The notes beneath the pieces were generated by a model. That model ran no database searches and was not told where the DNA came from. It worked only from the letters and a program-made list of their open reading frames with translations. Source: Halomonas sp. McH1-25 (lineage in GTDB: Bacteria; Pseudomonadota; Gammaproteobacteria; Pseudomonadales; Halomonadaceae). Taken from it: a stretch of DNA of 64,000 nucleotides. Positions 46,234-55,063 of the stretch are shown here, one piece after another (positions within the stretch are counted from its first letter, which is position 1; each line of letters begins with the position of its first letter). The DNA is taken from the NCBI RefSeq assembly GCF_022348165.1, contig NZ_JAKRFI010000003.1, positions 310,001 to 374,000 of the forward strand, in the 5' to 3' direction. The position numbers and the translations under genes were made by a program.

Positions 46234-46566
46234 GTCGTTCAGCATGCCATGACGCCAGAGCCTCAACAGAGCCTCAGGCGCCCGTGATTCGTCGAGTGAC
46301 AACGTCCAGGCCGGCGATGCCGTAGCCGTTGGCGAGTCGTTCTCGGCGATCTCGATACACAAGCGCCGTCGATCGGCGCCGCCATCGATATCCGGGTACT
46401 GCCTCGCCTGCTCGAGCAGCCCCTGCAGCCATTGACGTTGTTCCTCGGAGCATTGATCGCAGTGGATACGGCGAGGCGCCGCCAAGCCCGGAAAATGCGC
46501 AATGCCCCCCTCACGCCGAAGGAGCAGCACACTATGCGACCCCAGCCGGGGCATGGACTGGTTCAT
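46231..46566 (-). CDS. Emfourin-like protease inhibitor
   Basis: A 111-residue protein whose start overlaps the stop of the M4 protease gene (ATGA). This gene order and size match protealysin with its inhibitor emfourin. Its sequence has LLLRREGGIAHFPGLAAPRRI near the N-terminus, CSEEQRQWLQGLLEQA, and a C-terminal LRLWRHGMLND. The TAG stop falls in the outer TIR of the repeat element, so the original C-terminus may have been altered by the insertion. The inhibitor role is inferred. Confidence 0.72.
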   Translation of the reverse strand: MNQSMPRLGSHSVLLLRREGGIAHFPGLAAPRRIHCDQCSEEQRQWLQGLLEQARQYPDIDGGADRRRLCIEIAENDSPTATASPAWTLSLDESRAPEALLRLWRHGMLND

Positions 46567-47624
46567 GACGTCACCCCCACGCCTCGCCAGGCATCGCGAA
46601 CGGCCACCACTTCGCGACTGTGCCTGCCGAAGCGTCGGTCGGCGTTGTCTTCGGTCAGCCGGGCAAAGGTGACGAAATCGCAATCGGGATTCAGACGTGG
46701 GTCACGCAGGGTGTCGTACCAGATGTGCCCTGGTGCCAGCCAGGCATAGCCTCCCAAGGCCGCCGACACGAGATAGAAGGCACGATTGGGAATGCCTGAG
46801 TTGATGTGGACACCGCCATTGTCGGCCTGAGTCTCGACATAGTCGCGCATGTGGCCGGGCTGGGGATCGCGACCGAGCACCGGGTCGTCATAGGCCGTTC
46901 CGGGTTCGGCCAGCGAGCGCATGGCGCGGCCAGCGACCCGATCGGTCAACAGCTCGGTACCGATCAGCCAGTCAGCCTGTGCCGCCGTCCTGTTCAGGTA
47001 GTGCTGCCTGACCAGGCTGCCGAACACATCCGAAAACGACTCGTTGAGCGCCCCGGACTGGTAGGCATAGACCAGGCCAGCCTCGCGCTCGGTCACGCCA
47101 TGGGCAAGTTCGTGGGCAACCACGTCGAGCGACGCGGTGAAGCGATTGAACAGTTCGCCGTCGCCATCGCCGAAGACCATCTGCGCCCCGTTCCAGAAGG
47201 CGTTATCGTAATCCTGGCCAAAATGCACCGTGCCGATCAGCGGCATGCCTTGACCATCGATGGCATCGCGCGCAAACACCTCCCAGAAAAACCGATAGGT
47301 CGCTCCTAACCAACGGTAGGCCTCGTCCACCGCGGGATCACCGCTGGCCTCCTGCCCCTCTGCCCGCACCAGCCGGCCGGGCAGCACCTGGCCATGATCG
47401 GCGCTATGGATGTATCGCATGGGCTGTCCGGGCGCCGTTCGCATCGGTGGAGCCGTCGTTTCCTCGACAACATGCGGCCCGCGCCGGGCGCGAAACGTCC
47501 GGTCGGTGGTTAGCGTGTGGCGCGCCACGGCCCGAAGCCGCCCGGTATCATGTGCGGCAATCCGCTCCAGCACATAGGGCGGCATGAAACCGTGGCGACG
47601 CAAACGGTGATGCAATGACCTCAT
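46563..47624 (-). CDS. Protealysin-like M4 metalloprotease
   Basis: A 353-residue thermolysin-family zinc protease. A short propeptide has the PPYVL motif (15-19) typical of protealysin-like enzymes. The zinc site is HELAH (171-175) with E195 in GALNESFSD, and the GGVHINSGIPNRAFY block holds the catalytic His region. There is no signal peptide, as for protealysin. The inhibitor gene downstream overlaps by four bases and should be cotranslated. Confidence 0.92.
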   Translation of the reverse strand: MRSLHHRLRRHGFMPPYVLERIAAHDTGRLRAVARHTLTTDRTFRARRGPHVVEETTAPPMRTAPGQPMRYIHSADHGQVLPGRLVRAEGQEASGDPAVDEAYRWLGATYRFFWEVFARDAIDGQGMPLIGTVHFGQDYDNAFWNGAQMVFGDGDGELFNRFTASLDVVAHELAHGVTEREAGLVYAYQSGALNESFSDVFGSLVRQHYLNRTAAQADWLIGTELLTDRVAGRAMRSLAEPGTAYDDPVLGRDPQPGHMRDYVETQADNGGVHINSGIPNRAFYLVSAALGGYAWLAPGHIWYDTLRDPRLNPDCDFVTFARLTEDNADRRFGRHSREVVAVRDAWRGVGVTS

Positions 47625-47681
47625 TCCAAGCCTCTCCTGGCGAACGCTATGATTCGCTGTCTGCCTGGCTTTCAGTGTGGC

Positions 47682-48614
47682 TCAAGATGCGCCGTTCGTG
47701 TCCTGTTCCGCGGTATCCCACCCCTTGAGAAAGTCGATGGCTTCTTGCGCAGCCGGCCACATGACGTTGCCATGATCCTCGTCGGGATAGACATCGAAGC
47801 GGGTTACCCATTGTGGGCGAAGACGCTGCAGAACCTGGGCGGCACGGCGGGCATTGTCGACCATGGCATGGGTGCGCTTGTGCTGCGCTCGAGGCGTATC
47901 CGCCTCTTCCGCCGCCGGTGTCTGTTCGAGTTCACCGACACCGATCAGGACGTGTCGCACCGGCGCGTCGCCCGATGAATCGAGTTGCGACGTCAGTGCA
48001 TCGAGTACCTGCCGATGCTGCCACCAGAGCGACGGACTGATGGCAATGTAACGCTCGAAGCTTTGCGGTGCCGTGTGCAGGACATGCATCACGAACAGGC
48101 CGCCATAGGAGTGGCCCATCAGCGCCTCACGCGATGCATCGATCGGAAAGCGCTCGGCCATGGCCGGCTTTAGCGTCTGCTCGATGAACGCCAGGAAGCG
48201 CTCGGCCCCACCCTGTTCGCGGCCTTCCCCGGCCGGGCCGGAGGTCGGCGGCGTATAGTCGAGCGCCCGACGTGAAACGTCGAAGCGCTCGGTGTCCGGA
48301 TATCCGATCCCAACGATCAACAACGGGCTTCCACCGCCGTAGGGGCCTTGCCGGGTCAGGGTGTCCCTCGCCATGTGCAGCAGCGGCAACCGGGCATTGC
48401 CGTCCAGCACGTAGAGTACGGCATAGCCCTGCTTGGGGGCAGGCGTGCCGGGCACCGACACTTGAATGAGATAATCGCCCCCTGTCTGGGGCGATTGCAA
48501 CGTGAACGCCTGCGTTCCCGGCAGGGTAACGGCAGGCGTGTCCTGACTGTGAGCCATGGCCGATACCAGTAGCAGGCAATAGAGAAGGCGCGAAAGAAAA
48601 CGGGAGCGCGACAT
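47682..48614 (-). CDS. Exported alpha/beta hydrolase, probable siderophore esterase
   Basis: A 310-residue protein with a signal peptide (MSRSRFLSRLLYCLLLVSAM and onward). The esterase D/PF00756 fold shows YAVLYVLDGNARLPLL, the nucleophile elbow GHSYGGLF, and an acidic/His end at DEDHGN. Similar periplasmic esterases (IroE, BesA) linearise or hydrolyse ferric siderophores. It follows the siderophore receptor gene by 17 bases. Its start codon lies in the loop of a terminator-like hairpin. Substrate is inferred from position. Confidence 0.82.
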   Translation of the reverse strand: MSRSRFLSRLLYCLLLVSAMAHSQDTPAVTLPGTQAFTLQSPQTGGDYLIQVSVPGTPAPKQGYAVLYVLDGNARLPLLHMARDTLTRQGPYGGGSPLLIVGIGYPDTERFDVSRRALDYTPPTSGPAGEGREQGGAERFLAFIEQTLKPAMAERFPIDASREALMGHSYGGLFVMHVLHTAPQSFERYIAISPSLWWQHRQVLDALTSQLDSSGDAPVRHVLIGVGELEQTPAAEEADTPRAQHKRTHAMVDNARRAAQVLQRLRPQWVTRFDVYPDEDHGNVMWPAAQEAIDFLKGWDTAEQDTNGAS

Positions 48615-48623
48615 GCGCTCCCG
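48593..48623 (-). terminator. Terminator-like hairpin spanning the esterase start codon
   Basis: On the minus strand CGGGAGCGC and GCGCTCCCG (48623-48615 and 48609-48601) are perfect 9-base arms. The 5-base loop contains the esterase ATG, and the 5' arm its GGGAG ribosome binding site. TTTTCTTT follows. It can act as a terminator after the receptor gene or hide the esterase start. Confidence 0.7.
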
Positions 48624-48630
48624 GGACGGC

Positions 48631-50805
48631 TTAGAAGTCATAACGCAGCGAGGCGACGATATTGGAAGGGGCCCCTACCATATTGAACGTGTTCGTCCCT
48701 CCCACGCGGTTGTAATACTCCCGATCGAAAACGTTGTTGAAATTCAACTGGCCGCTGGCTTGTGATGTGAAATCGTATCCGAGCATGGCGTCGACCACCG
48801 CATAACCGGGTGCTTCGACATCGTTGCTGGAACTGAAGTCGCTCAGCGCCGTTATACCGCCACCCACATGCAGCCCTTGCAGGGCGCTACCCGCGAAACT
48901 GTACTGGGTCCACAGATTGACGATGTTGTTGGGCATCAGCAGGAAGACACCGTCGTCGCGAGCCGTCGAGGCTTCCTGAACCTCGGTATCGAGATAGGTG
49001 TAGCCTGCGATCACGTCCCACTGATCGGTGAGGCTGCCCACCAGCTCGACTTCGGCGCCCTGGATACGCATCTCGCCGACCGGCACTACGTAATCGGCGC
49101 CCGTGTCGTCCGGCGTCGCTGCGCGGTTTTCGTCATACAGACGGAAGGCACTGAGACGTGCATTGAGATCGCCGCCGAAATAGCTGCCCTTGATGCCCAC
49201 TTCGTACTGTTCGCCATCGCGCGGCTCGAGCAGTCCGCCATCGGCAGCGTAACTGGTTTGCGGCTTGAATACCTGCGAGTAGCTGGCATAAAGCGAGTGA
49301 TTCGCGCCGATGTCGTAGACCAGACCGGCATAGGGCGTGAACTCGCTATCGCTGCGGCTGTCTTCGTCACCGTCCGCCTGTTCGGTGTAGTCGACATCGT
49401 AGCGACTCAACCGGCCGCCGGCGATCAGCGCCAACGACTGCACGGGACGCAGGGTCAACTTGGAATACAGCCCCGTTTCCTCGAGCGTGGTATCGGCATA
49501 ACTATAGCCTCGCCCACTGCTACGCGCGGCGCCCAGGATATCCACGTAATCGAGATCGTTGAGCTCACCGAGGGTCACCCGACCATTGGCCAGGCTCCGC
49601 GAACGGCCCGATTCGATCTCCGTCTCGTAGCGCTTGTAATCGCTGCCAATGACGAATTCGCTGACATTGCCGAAAGTCTCGAACGGCTGGCTGTAGCTGG
49701 CATCCAGCGATAGCGCCTGCTGGTCGACCCGGCTGCCGATACCCGCCACGCTCAGTGTGCCTGCATCGTCTAGGGCGCTGCCGCCGAAGGCATAATTGTA
49801 AGAGGCATTGCGATCGGAGTAACGCGCCGCGATGCGCCCATACCCCCCGTTGGCGAAGCGATGAGTCAATTCGGCAATCCAGTCGTTGGCTTGACTCTGG
49901 AAATCGTTCCACTCGGCACCATAGAACGCCGAGCGACGGCTATAGAGCAGACCGCCGTCGCTGCCGACCGGCTGCCCATTGTTGACGACGATATCCTTGG
50001 CGTTGCGGATAAAGCCCAGCCCCAGCGTCGTGGCTTCGTCGAGATCGATATCCACCGCCGCATAAACGTCGTTTTGTTCGTTATCGTTACGATCGACGAA
50101 TTGGGGATGGTCAGTATGATCGATCACGAGCCGGCCGCGAATACGGCCCTCGGCGTCGATCGGCCCCGACAGGTCGGTTTCCACCGAGCCCTGATCGTAG
50201 CTGCCGATACTGCCGCTGATATGCCCCTGGAACTCGTCGGTAGGCCGCTTGCGTACCAGATTGACGATACCGCCCATTTCGCTGGTGCTGTTGAACAGGC
50301 CGGACGGGCCGCGCATGATCTCGACGCGGTCGAAGGCCACCAATGACGGCACCGACCCGTTGATGCTGGTCATCGGGGCTGGCAGACCGTCGATATTGTA
50401 CTCGTCGTACTCGTAGCCACGCGCATATATCGACGAGCGTCCATTGTCGTTGCTGAGTACGCGCATGCCCGGCGTGCGGCGTCCCAGCTCGTCGAGGGTC
50501 GTGAAATTCTGATCCTCGATGGCATCGCGCGTGACGACCGTGATCGACTGGGGAATGTCGCGCAGCGCCGCGGGCACCTTGGTGCCTACGGTCGCGGCAT
50601 CGACGTCGTACCCTGCGGTTTGCTCCGAGGGCAGCATTTCATAGAGCCGGTTGCCTTCGACGGTAATCGTGGCGAGACGATCGTTAGAGCTGGCCGTCTG
50701 CGTTTCTTGTGCCCAACCGTAGGGGGATGCACTCATCAACAAGGCGCCGCCAATCGCCAGGGACAGCGGCGTTCTTTTCATGTCGCTCAACGTGTTCGTT
50801 CCCAT
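48631..50805 (-). CDS. TonB-dependent siderophore receptor
   Basis: A 724-residue outer-membrane protein. A signal peptide ends near YGWAQ; the plug domain follows (IPQSITVVTRDAIEDQ, RGYEYDEYNIDGLPAP, GPSGLFNSTSEMGGIVNLVRKRP), and the barrel ends in a C-terminal Phe (SLRYDF). These blocks belong to the ferric siderophore receptor group (TIGR01783-like, such as FpvA/FoxA/PupB relatives). The start at ATG 50805 follows AGG; ATG 50781 is also possible. A Fur-box-like site lies directly upstream. It is divergent from an AraC regulator. Confidence 0.93.
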   Translation of the reverse strand: MGTNTLSDMKRTPLSLAIGGALLMSASPYGWAQETQTASSNDRLATITVEGNRLYEMLPSEQTAGYDVDAATVGTKVPAALRDIPQSITVVTRDAIEDQNFTTLDELGRRTPGMRVLSNDNGRSSIYARGYEYDEYNIDGLPAPMTSINGSVPSLVAFDRVEIMRGPSGLFNSTSEMGGIVNLVRKRPTDEFQGHISGSIGSYDQGSVETDLSGPIDAEGRIRGRLVIDHTDHPQFVDRNDNEQNDVYAAVDIDLDEATTLGLGFIRNAKDIVVNNGQPVGSDGGLLYSRRSAFYGAEWNDFQSQANDWIAELTHRFANGGYGRIAARYSDRNASYNYAFGGSALDDAGTLSVAGIGSRVDQQALSLDASYSQPFETFGNVSEFVIGSDYKRYETEIESGRSRSLANGRVTLGELNDLDYVDILGAARSSGRGYSYADTTLEETGLYSKLTLRPVQSLALIAGGRLSRYDVDYTEQADGDEDSRSDSEFTPYAGLVYDIGANHSLYASYSQVFKPQTSYAADGGLLEPRDGEQYEVGIKGSYFGGDLNARLSAFRLYDENRAATPDDTGADYVVPVGEMRIQGAEVELVGSLTDQWDVIAGYTYLDTEVQEASTARDDGVFLLMPNNIVNLWTQYSFAGSALQGLHVGGGITALSDFSSSNDVEAPGYAVVDAMLGYDFTSQASGQLNFNNVFDREYYNRVGGTNTFNMVGAPSNIVASLRYDF

Positions 50806-50826
50806 GTGTACCTGCCTGCTCAAGTG

Positions 50827-50845
50827 GCAATGATAATCTATTGCA
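50827..50845 (-). promoter_or_regulatory. Fur-box-like site before the siderophore receptor
   Basis: The sequence GCAATGATAATCTATTGCA contains AATGATAATC, close to the Fur consensus, with a partly symmetric GCAAT/ATTGC frame. It is 22 bases upstream of the receptor start, so iron-repression of the receptor is likely. Confidence 0.65.
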
Positions 50846-50892
50846 ACAACTGCCAATGCCGAGCATTATTCCAGCTACACGATCGCTTCGCC

Positions 50893-50930
50893 TTTGCGAA
50901 ACCGGCGAAATGCTTTGCGAAATCGGCGAA
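50893..50930 (+). promoter_or_regulatory. Direct repeats upstream of the AraC gene, probable regulator site
   Basis: TTTGCGAAAcCGGCGAA (50893-50909) recurs as TTTGCGAAAtCGGCGAA (50914-50930), 16 of 17 identical with a 21-base period, two helical turns. AraC-family proteins bind such paired direct repeats on one face of DNA. It lies between the divergent receptor and regulator genes, 60 bases before the AraC ATG. Confidence 0.65.
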
Positions 50931-50992
50931 CGCCGTCCACGTGAGGAACCTTTTCCACGCCAGGCGCTTTCAGTGACACGAGAATCCGTACC

Positions 50993-51988
50993 ATGCTTGC
51001 CTCCTCCCCGCCGATGATCGATCAACAGCGACTCCGCGACATGGCCTCCCAGCTCGTGGCGCATCATGAACTGCACGCCCCGAACTGGGACCAACGCGCG
51101 CCCTTGCTCGAAGGCAGCATGCGCATGATCCAGCCACAGCCCGGCATGTACGTCAGGTTGGCGGATGTCAGGGATCGCTACGATCTGATCAGCGAGGCCG
51201 AGTTGCCGCCTGGCATTCGACTGGCCCTGGTCCTGTCCGGACAGGCCCGGGTCAGATTCGGCCATCATCAGCTCACGCTGGGACCGGCAAACCGGGAAGG
51301 ACCTGCGATACAGGCCATGTTGCTCTCGCTCAGGGAAAAGACCGATTTCCAACGCATCGGACGCGCGCACGGGCACGAGCGAACCCTGACGATCACGCTG
51401 ACACCGGATTGGCTACATCGCCATCAGGCGTCGCATGCCGCCGAGCGGTCGTTGTGGCAGGCGTTGGGGCAGCATCTGGGATTGGCGACGTGGACCCCCT
51501 CGGCCGCCGTACTGGAACTGGCGCAACGCCTCTTTTCCGCCCCACAAACGGGAGCGGTGTCCGAACTGAGCGAGCGCTTGACCGTCGAGGGCTGCGCACT
51601 GGCGTTGATCGGAGAAGGTTTGTCGGCCACGCGCTTCCCGCCCTCAAGCCATAACGAGCCGCCCCGGCTCGGCAAGGACAGGCGACTGCTACGCCTTCGC
51701 GAAATGATCGATAGCGGTGAGGCCCATCACCTTCCCCAGGAGATTCTGGCCGCGCGACTCAACATGAGTTACAGCAGTCTGCAACGTCAGTTCCGGGCAA
51801 GGTTCGGTGTCAGCCTGGGGCGTTATCTGCGTGAGCGCCGCCTGCAGGCATCGCGCGAGGCATTGAGCAATGAGGGCATCAGTGTGGAAGCGGCGGCGGC
51901 ACTGGCCGGTTACACCAGCGCCGCCAATTTCGCCACGGCTTTCAAGCGTCAGTTCGGCATCAACCCCAGCACCTGCCGCCAGCCGTAG
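50993..51988 (+). CDS. AraC-family regulator (PchR-like)
   Basis: A 331-residue protein with an N-terminal ligand-sensing part and a C-terminal double helix-turn-helix (about residues 235-330): LAARLNMSYSSLQRQFRARFG and AAALAGYTSAANFATAFKRQFGINP. Regulators of this layout beside TonB siderophore receptors (PchR, AlcR) activate the receptor in response to ferri-siderophore. It is divergent from the receptor gene, with a Fur-like site and a direct repeat in the shared 187-base region. It ends next to the convergent PilZ gene. Confidence 0.87.
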   Translation: MLASSPPMIDQQRLRDMASQLVAHHELHAPNWDQRAPLLEGSMRMIQPQPGMYVRLADVRDRYDLISEAELPPGIRLALVLSGQARVRFGHHQLTLGPANREGPAIQAMLLSLREKTDFQRIGRAHGHERTLTITLTPDWLHRHQASHAAERSLWQALGQHLGLATWTPSAAVLELAQRLFSAPQTGAVSELSERLTVEGCALALIGEGLSATRFPPSSHNEPPRLGKDRRLLRLREMIDSGEAHHLPQEILAARLNMSYSSLQRQFRARFGVSLGRYLRERRLQASREALSNEGISVEAAAALAGYTSAANFATAFKRQFGINPSTCRQP

Positions 51989-52001
51989 GACAGGCACCGC
52001 C

Positions 52002-53678
52002 TCACTGCCTCGGCAGCAACTCCGGCAATGGCGCTCGCAGAATCTCCTCTATCGCGCCCAGCGACCTCACTTCGCCATCCAGGCGTAACTGTGACGTGGG
52101 GCTGATGACGGCGATCTGGCGAGGCTGTCCCTTGCTGTCCAGCCGTTGGACCCAACCCTGCGCTCCGCTCGAAAAGCGCACCAAGCTGCCGATCGGATAA
52201 CGACCGAAGTGGCGAATATAGTGTTGTACCCATTCGCGATCGAACATGCCGGGCCGTCCCAGCATATGCCGATAGGTATCCTCCAGCGACCAGGCCGGTC
52301 GATCCGGACGCTGACGCGTCATGGCGTCGACGACATCGACCACCATGGCCATGCGGCTCAGCTCCGGCAGGTCGCTATCCTGCAAGCCGTTGGGATAGCC
52401 ACTGCCATCGAGGCGTTCGTTGATCTCTCCGGCAACGCTGCGGACCACCTGGGGCGACAGCCAGCGACACGCTTCCAGCTTATCGCGAATCAGTGCGACA
52501 TGGCCGCTTAGCCGTTCGCGCTGTGCCGCATCGAAGGCAGAGCTGTTGCGCAGCGCGTCGTCCAGCATCGCCTTGCCCAGGTCGTGCACCATGGCGGTCG
52601 CCACGATGGCCTTGAGCAACTCCCGCGGTGCCCTGCGCGCCTTGGCCAGGTCGGCCAGGCGAATCGCCACGGCCAAACCGTGCTGAACCAGTTGCGGCTC
52701 GTGATGGAGGCAGACACTGGCGAACACCAGTGCCTCGCGGTCTTCCTCGAGCAGCCCCAGCAGCATGTCGCTGTAGCGTGACAACTGTGCACGGTCCAGG
52801 GCGCCGTCGTGCTGCAACTGTACCAACTGGGCATTGAGAAAGTCGGCGATCTTGGCCAGCCGGCGCGCCATCGGCGTGGCATAGTCGGCACGCAGCCGGC
52901 GGGCGGGCAGTGCCTGCGATGCTGCGGACGCTGCCCGGAACAGCTCCGAGGGGTCCAACGGTTTCTCGCCCTGCGCCGCCTTGCGAACCGCCTCGCGCTC
53001 GATCTCCTTGACCAAAAACCAGATCCAGCGCTCCAGCTTGGGTGACGGCGTATCGAACTCGCAGCCCACCAGAGCGCGCTGCCACTTCTCATCGATGCGC
53101 ACATGGCGCACCCTACCCTGCGCCGCCAAACGCTGTCCGCTGGGGAAAACGGCCTCCAGGCGCGTCAGTCGCTGACCCGACTTCAGCTCGGCGGCTTTGT
53201 TCAACGGCAACTGTGCGAGGCAACCTCCCAGTGAAAGGTTGACCAACTCGCCGTAGACCGTCTCGCGCTCGGCGTCGAGTTCCAGCTCCACCGCTACGGT
53301 CATGCCAGGGCCAAGTTCGGCCCGGAATGCATTGCGCCGATGCCAGACGTCGAGGCGCGACGGGTATCCACAACTGAACTGCAGGCGCCCCGGCGTGCCG
53401 CTCAACGGCAATGCCGTGAGCGGCTCCGTCGATATCATGGCGCCATGCGCCTGACCGGTCAGGCGAAACGGGCGCTCGGCCATCAGCGCACCGGCAATTT
53501 CCGGGACGGCACTGATATCGAGCACCAATTGCCGATCTTCCAACACCTCGACGAGGAGCACCGACACCGGTGTCCCATGCTCTTCGAAGCTCAGCGACAC
53601 GCCACCGGGCTGGCTCATCGCCTCCACCAACTTGGCGATTTCCCCCGCATGCTCGACGGTCGAAGGCGACTCGTTCAT
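52002..53678 (-). CDS. PilZ domain protein with a degenerate HD-GYP domain
   Basis: A 558-residue protein. Residues 1-105 resemble a YcgR-type N-domain, and residues 110-215 are a PilZ domain with RRNAFR (114-119) and NLSLGG (147-152) for c-di-GMP binding. Residues 320-480 form an HD-GYP-type phosphodiesterase domain with HDLGK (365-369), H333 and H393, but EINERLDGSGYP replaces the usual HHE..DGxGYP: the two His become Ile-Asn (419-420). Catalysis may be lost or altered. The start at ATG 53678 follows AGGGAA. It is a probable c-di-GMP sensor. Confidence 0.82.
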   Translation of the reverse strand: MNESPSTVEHAGEIAKLVEAMSQPGGVSLSFEEHGTPVSVLLVEVLEDRQLVLDISAVPEIAGALMAERPFRLTGQAHGAMISTEPLTALPLSGTPGRLQFSCGYPSRLDVWHRRNAFRAELGPGMTVAVELELDAERETVYGELVNLSLGGCLAQLPLNKAAELKSGQRLTRLEAVFPSGQRLAAQGRVRHVRIDEKWQRALVGCEFDTPSPKLERWIWFLVKEIEREAVRKAAQGEKPLDPSELFRAASAASQALPARRLRADYATPMARRLAKIADFLNAQLVQLQHDGALDRAQLSRYSDMLLGLLEEDREALVFASVCLHHEPQLVQHGLAVAIRLADLAKARRAPRELLKAIVATAMVHDLGKAMLDDALRNSSAFDAAQRERLSGHVALIRDKLEACRWLSPQVVRSVAGEINERLDGSGYPNGLQDSDLPELSRMAMVVDVVDAMTRQRPDRPAWSLEDTYRHMLGRPGMFDREWVQHYIRHFGRYPIGSLVRFSSGAQGWVQRLDSKGQPRQIAVISPTSQLRLDGEVRSLGAIEEILRAPLPELLPRQ

Positions 53679-53709
53679 CTCGTTCCCTACGCTACGTTCG
53701 CTAAGAACG

Positions 53710-53725
53710 GGGGGCGATGGCCCCC
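53710..53725 (-). terminator. GC-rich hairpin between serB and the PilZ gene
   Basis: GGGGGC (53710-53715) and GCCCCC (53720-53725) pair around GATG. On the minus strand only a weak T-rich stretch follows, so it may be a leaky terminator after serB or part of the PilZ leader. It lies 32 bases upstream of the PilZ ATG. Confidence 0.4.
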
Positions 53726-53771
53726 AGCCCGTTATGTTGTCGTTGGCTAGCACGGCCAGCCAAGCGCCGGC

Positions 53772-54977
53772 TCATGCTTCCAGATCGCCCTGTCGGTAGC
53801 CGATCAGATACAGCACGGCATCCAGACCCAACGTGGAGATGGATTGACGTGCCCGACTACGCACCAGGGGCTTGGCCCGGTAGGCAATGCCGAGTCCGGC
53901 GGTCGCCAGCATCTTGAGGTCGTTGGCGCCATCGCCCACGGCAATGGTCTGCTCCAGACACAGCCCCTCACGCTCGGCGATCTCGCACAGCAGGGCCGCC
54001 TTGCGATCGGCATCGACGATCGGTTCACGCACCTCGCCGGTCACCTTGCCATTCTCGATCACCAGCTCGTTGGCATGGATTTCGTCAAACCCCAGGTGTT
54101 TCTGAAGGTGCCGGGCAAAATACGTGAAGCCACCCGAGAGAATCACCGTACGATAGCCCAGGCGCTTGAGATGTTTCATCAAGCGCTCGACGCCATCCAT
54201 CAACGGAAGCGACTCGGCTATCTCGTTGAGCACACTCTCGTCGAGGCCCTTGAGCTTGCTCATGCGTTCGCGAAAGCTCTGCTGGAAGTCCAGCTCGCCG
54301 CGCATGGCCCGCTCGGTGACCGCCGCCACCTCTTCGTAGACGCCATGGCGACGCGCCAATTCATCGATGACCTCGGCCTGGATCAAGGTCGAGTCCATGT
54401 CGAAACAGACCAGGCGGCGATGCCGGCGCCAGATGGAATCTTCCTGAATGGCGATATCCACGCCGTGCATGGCCCCCAGCGCCAGGGCCTTTTCACGCAG
54501 CGATTCGAGATCGGTCTCCTCGCCGCGTAGCCAGCACTCGACGCACGCACCGTACTCGGGCGCCTCGCCGTCCAGCGGCTCGCGTCCGGACAGTCGGTGG
54601 ATCAATTCAACGGTCAGGCCGTGCTCGGCGGTCAGTGTGCCCACCTCGGCGAGAATGCCTGCCGGCAAGCGGGGTGCCAGTAGCGTCAGAATCAAGCGTG
54701 GCTGGCCTGCCTGGCTGGTCCAGCGTTGGTAGTCGTCGGCACTGACCTGGATCGCCTGGACGTCGAGCCCCAATTCGTCGCCGGCGTCGTTCAGGGTCGC
54801 TTCCAGTGCCGCATCCTCATCGAGTCCGACCAGGGCTTCCAGCGACACGATGCCGAACGTCACGCTCTGGTTGATGTCGAGCAGACGGGCACCGCAGCGC
54901 TCCAGCGCGCGTCCAAGACCAGCCAGCTGGCCGGGGCGTGCCGTGCCGGTGGCACGGATCAGAATGCGTCGAGTCAT
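53772..54977 (-). CDS. serB: Phosphoserine phosphatase SerB
   Basis: A 401-residue cytoplasmic enzyme making serine from phosphoserine. N-terminal ACT-like regions (about 1-170) precede the HAD domain, where CFDMDSTLIQ gives the nucleophile Asp, ILSGGFTYF motif II, and GDGANDLKM the Mg site. The long N-terminal regulatory part is common in pseudomonads and Halomonas. It is divergent from nothing nearby; parC ends about 85 bases away and runs in the same direction. Confidence 0.94.
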   Translation of the reverse strand: MTRRILIRATGTARPGQLAGLGRALERCGARLLDINQSVTFGIVSLEALVGLDEDAALEATLNDAGDELGLDVQAIQVSADDYQRWTSQAGQPRLILTLLAPRLPAGILAEVGTLTAEHGLTVELIHRLSGREPLDGEAPEYGACVECWLRGEETDLESLREKALALGAMHGVDIAIQEDSIWRRHRRLVCFDMDSTLIQAEVIDELARRHGVYEEVAAVTERAMRGELDFQQSFRERMSKLKGLDESVLNEIAESLPLMDGVERLMKHLKRLGYRTVILSGGFTYFARHLQKHLGFDEIHANELVIENGKVTGEVREPIVDADRKAALLCEIAEREGLCLEQTIAVGDGANDLKMLATAGLGIAYRAKPLVRSRARQSISTLGLDAVLYLIGYRQGDLEA

Positions 54978-55063
54978 GACATTCTCGAATCAGATGAATG
55001 GCAGCGGATCGTGGCATGCAGCCACGATCCATGAGGTAACCTGCGTTAAGCCGAAGCCCGAGG

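Noticed and set aside
50806-50992. Palindromic operator for the AraC regulator
   Set aside because: The clear signals in this gap are the Fur-like box and the direct repeat; no separate inverted repeat of operator size was convincing.
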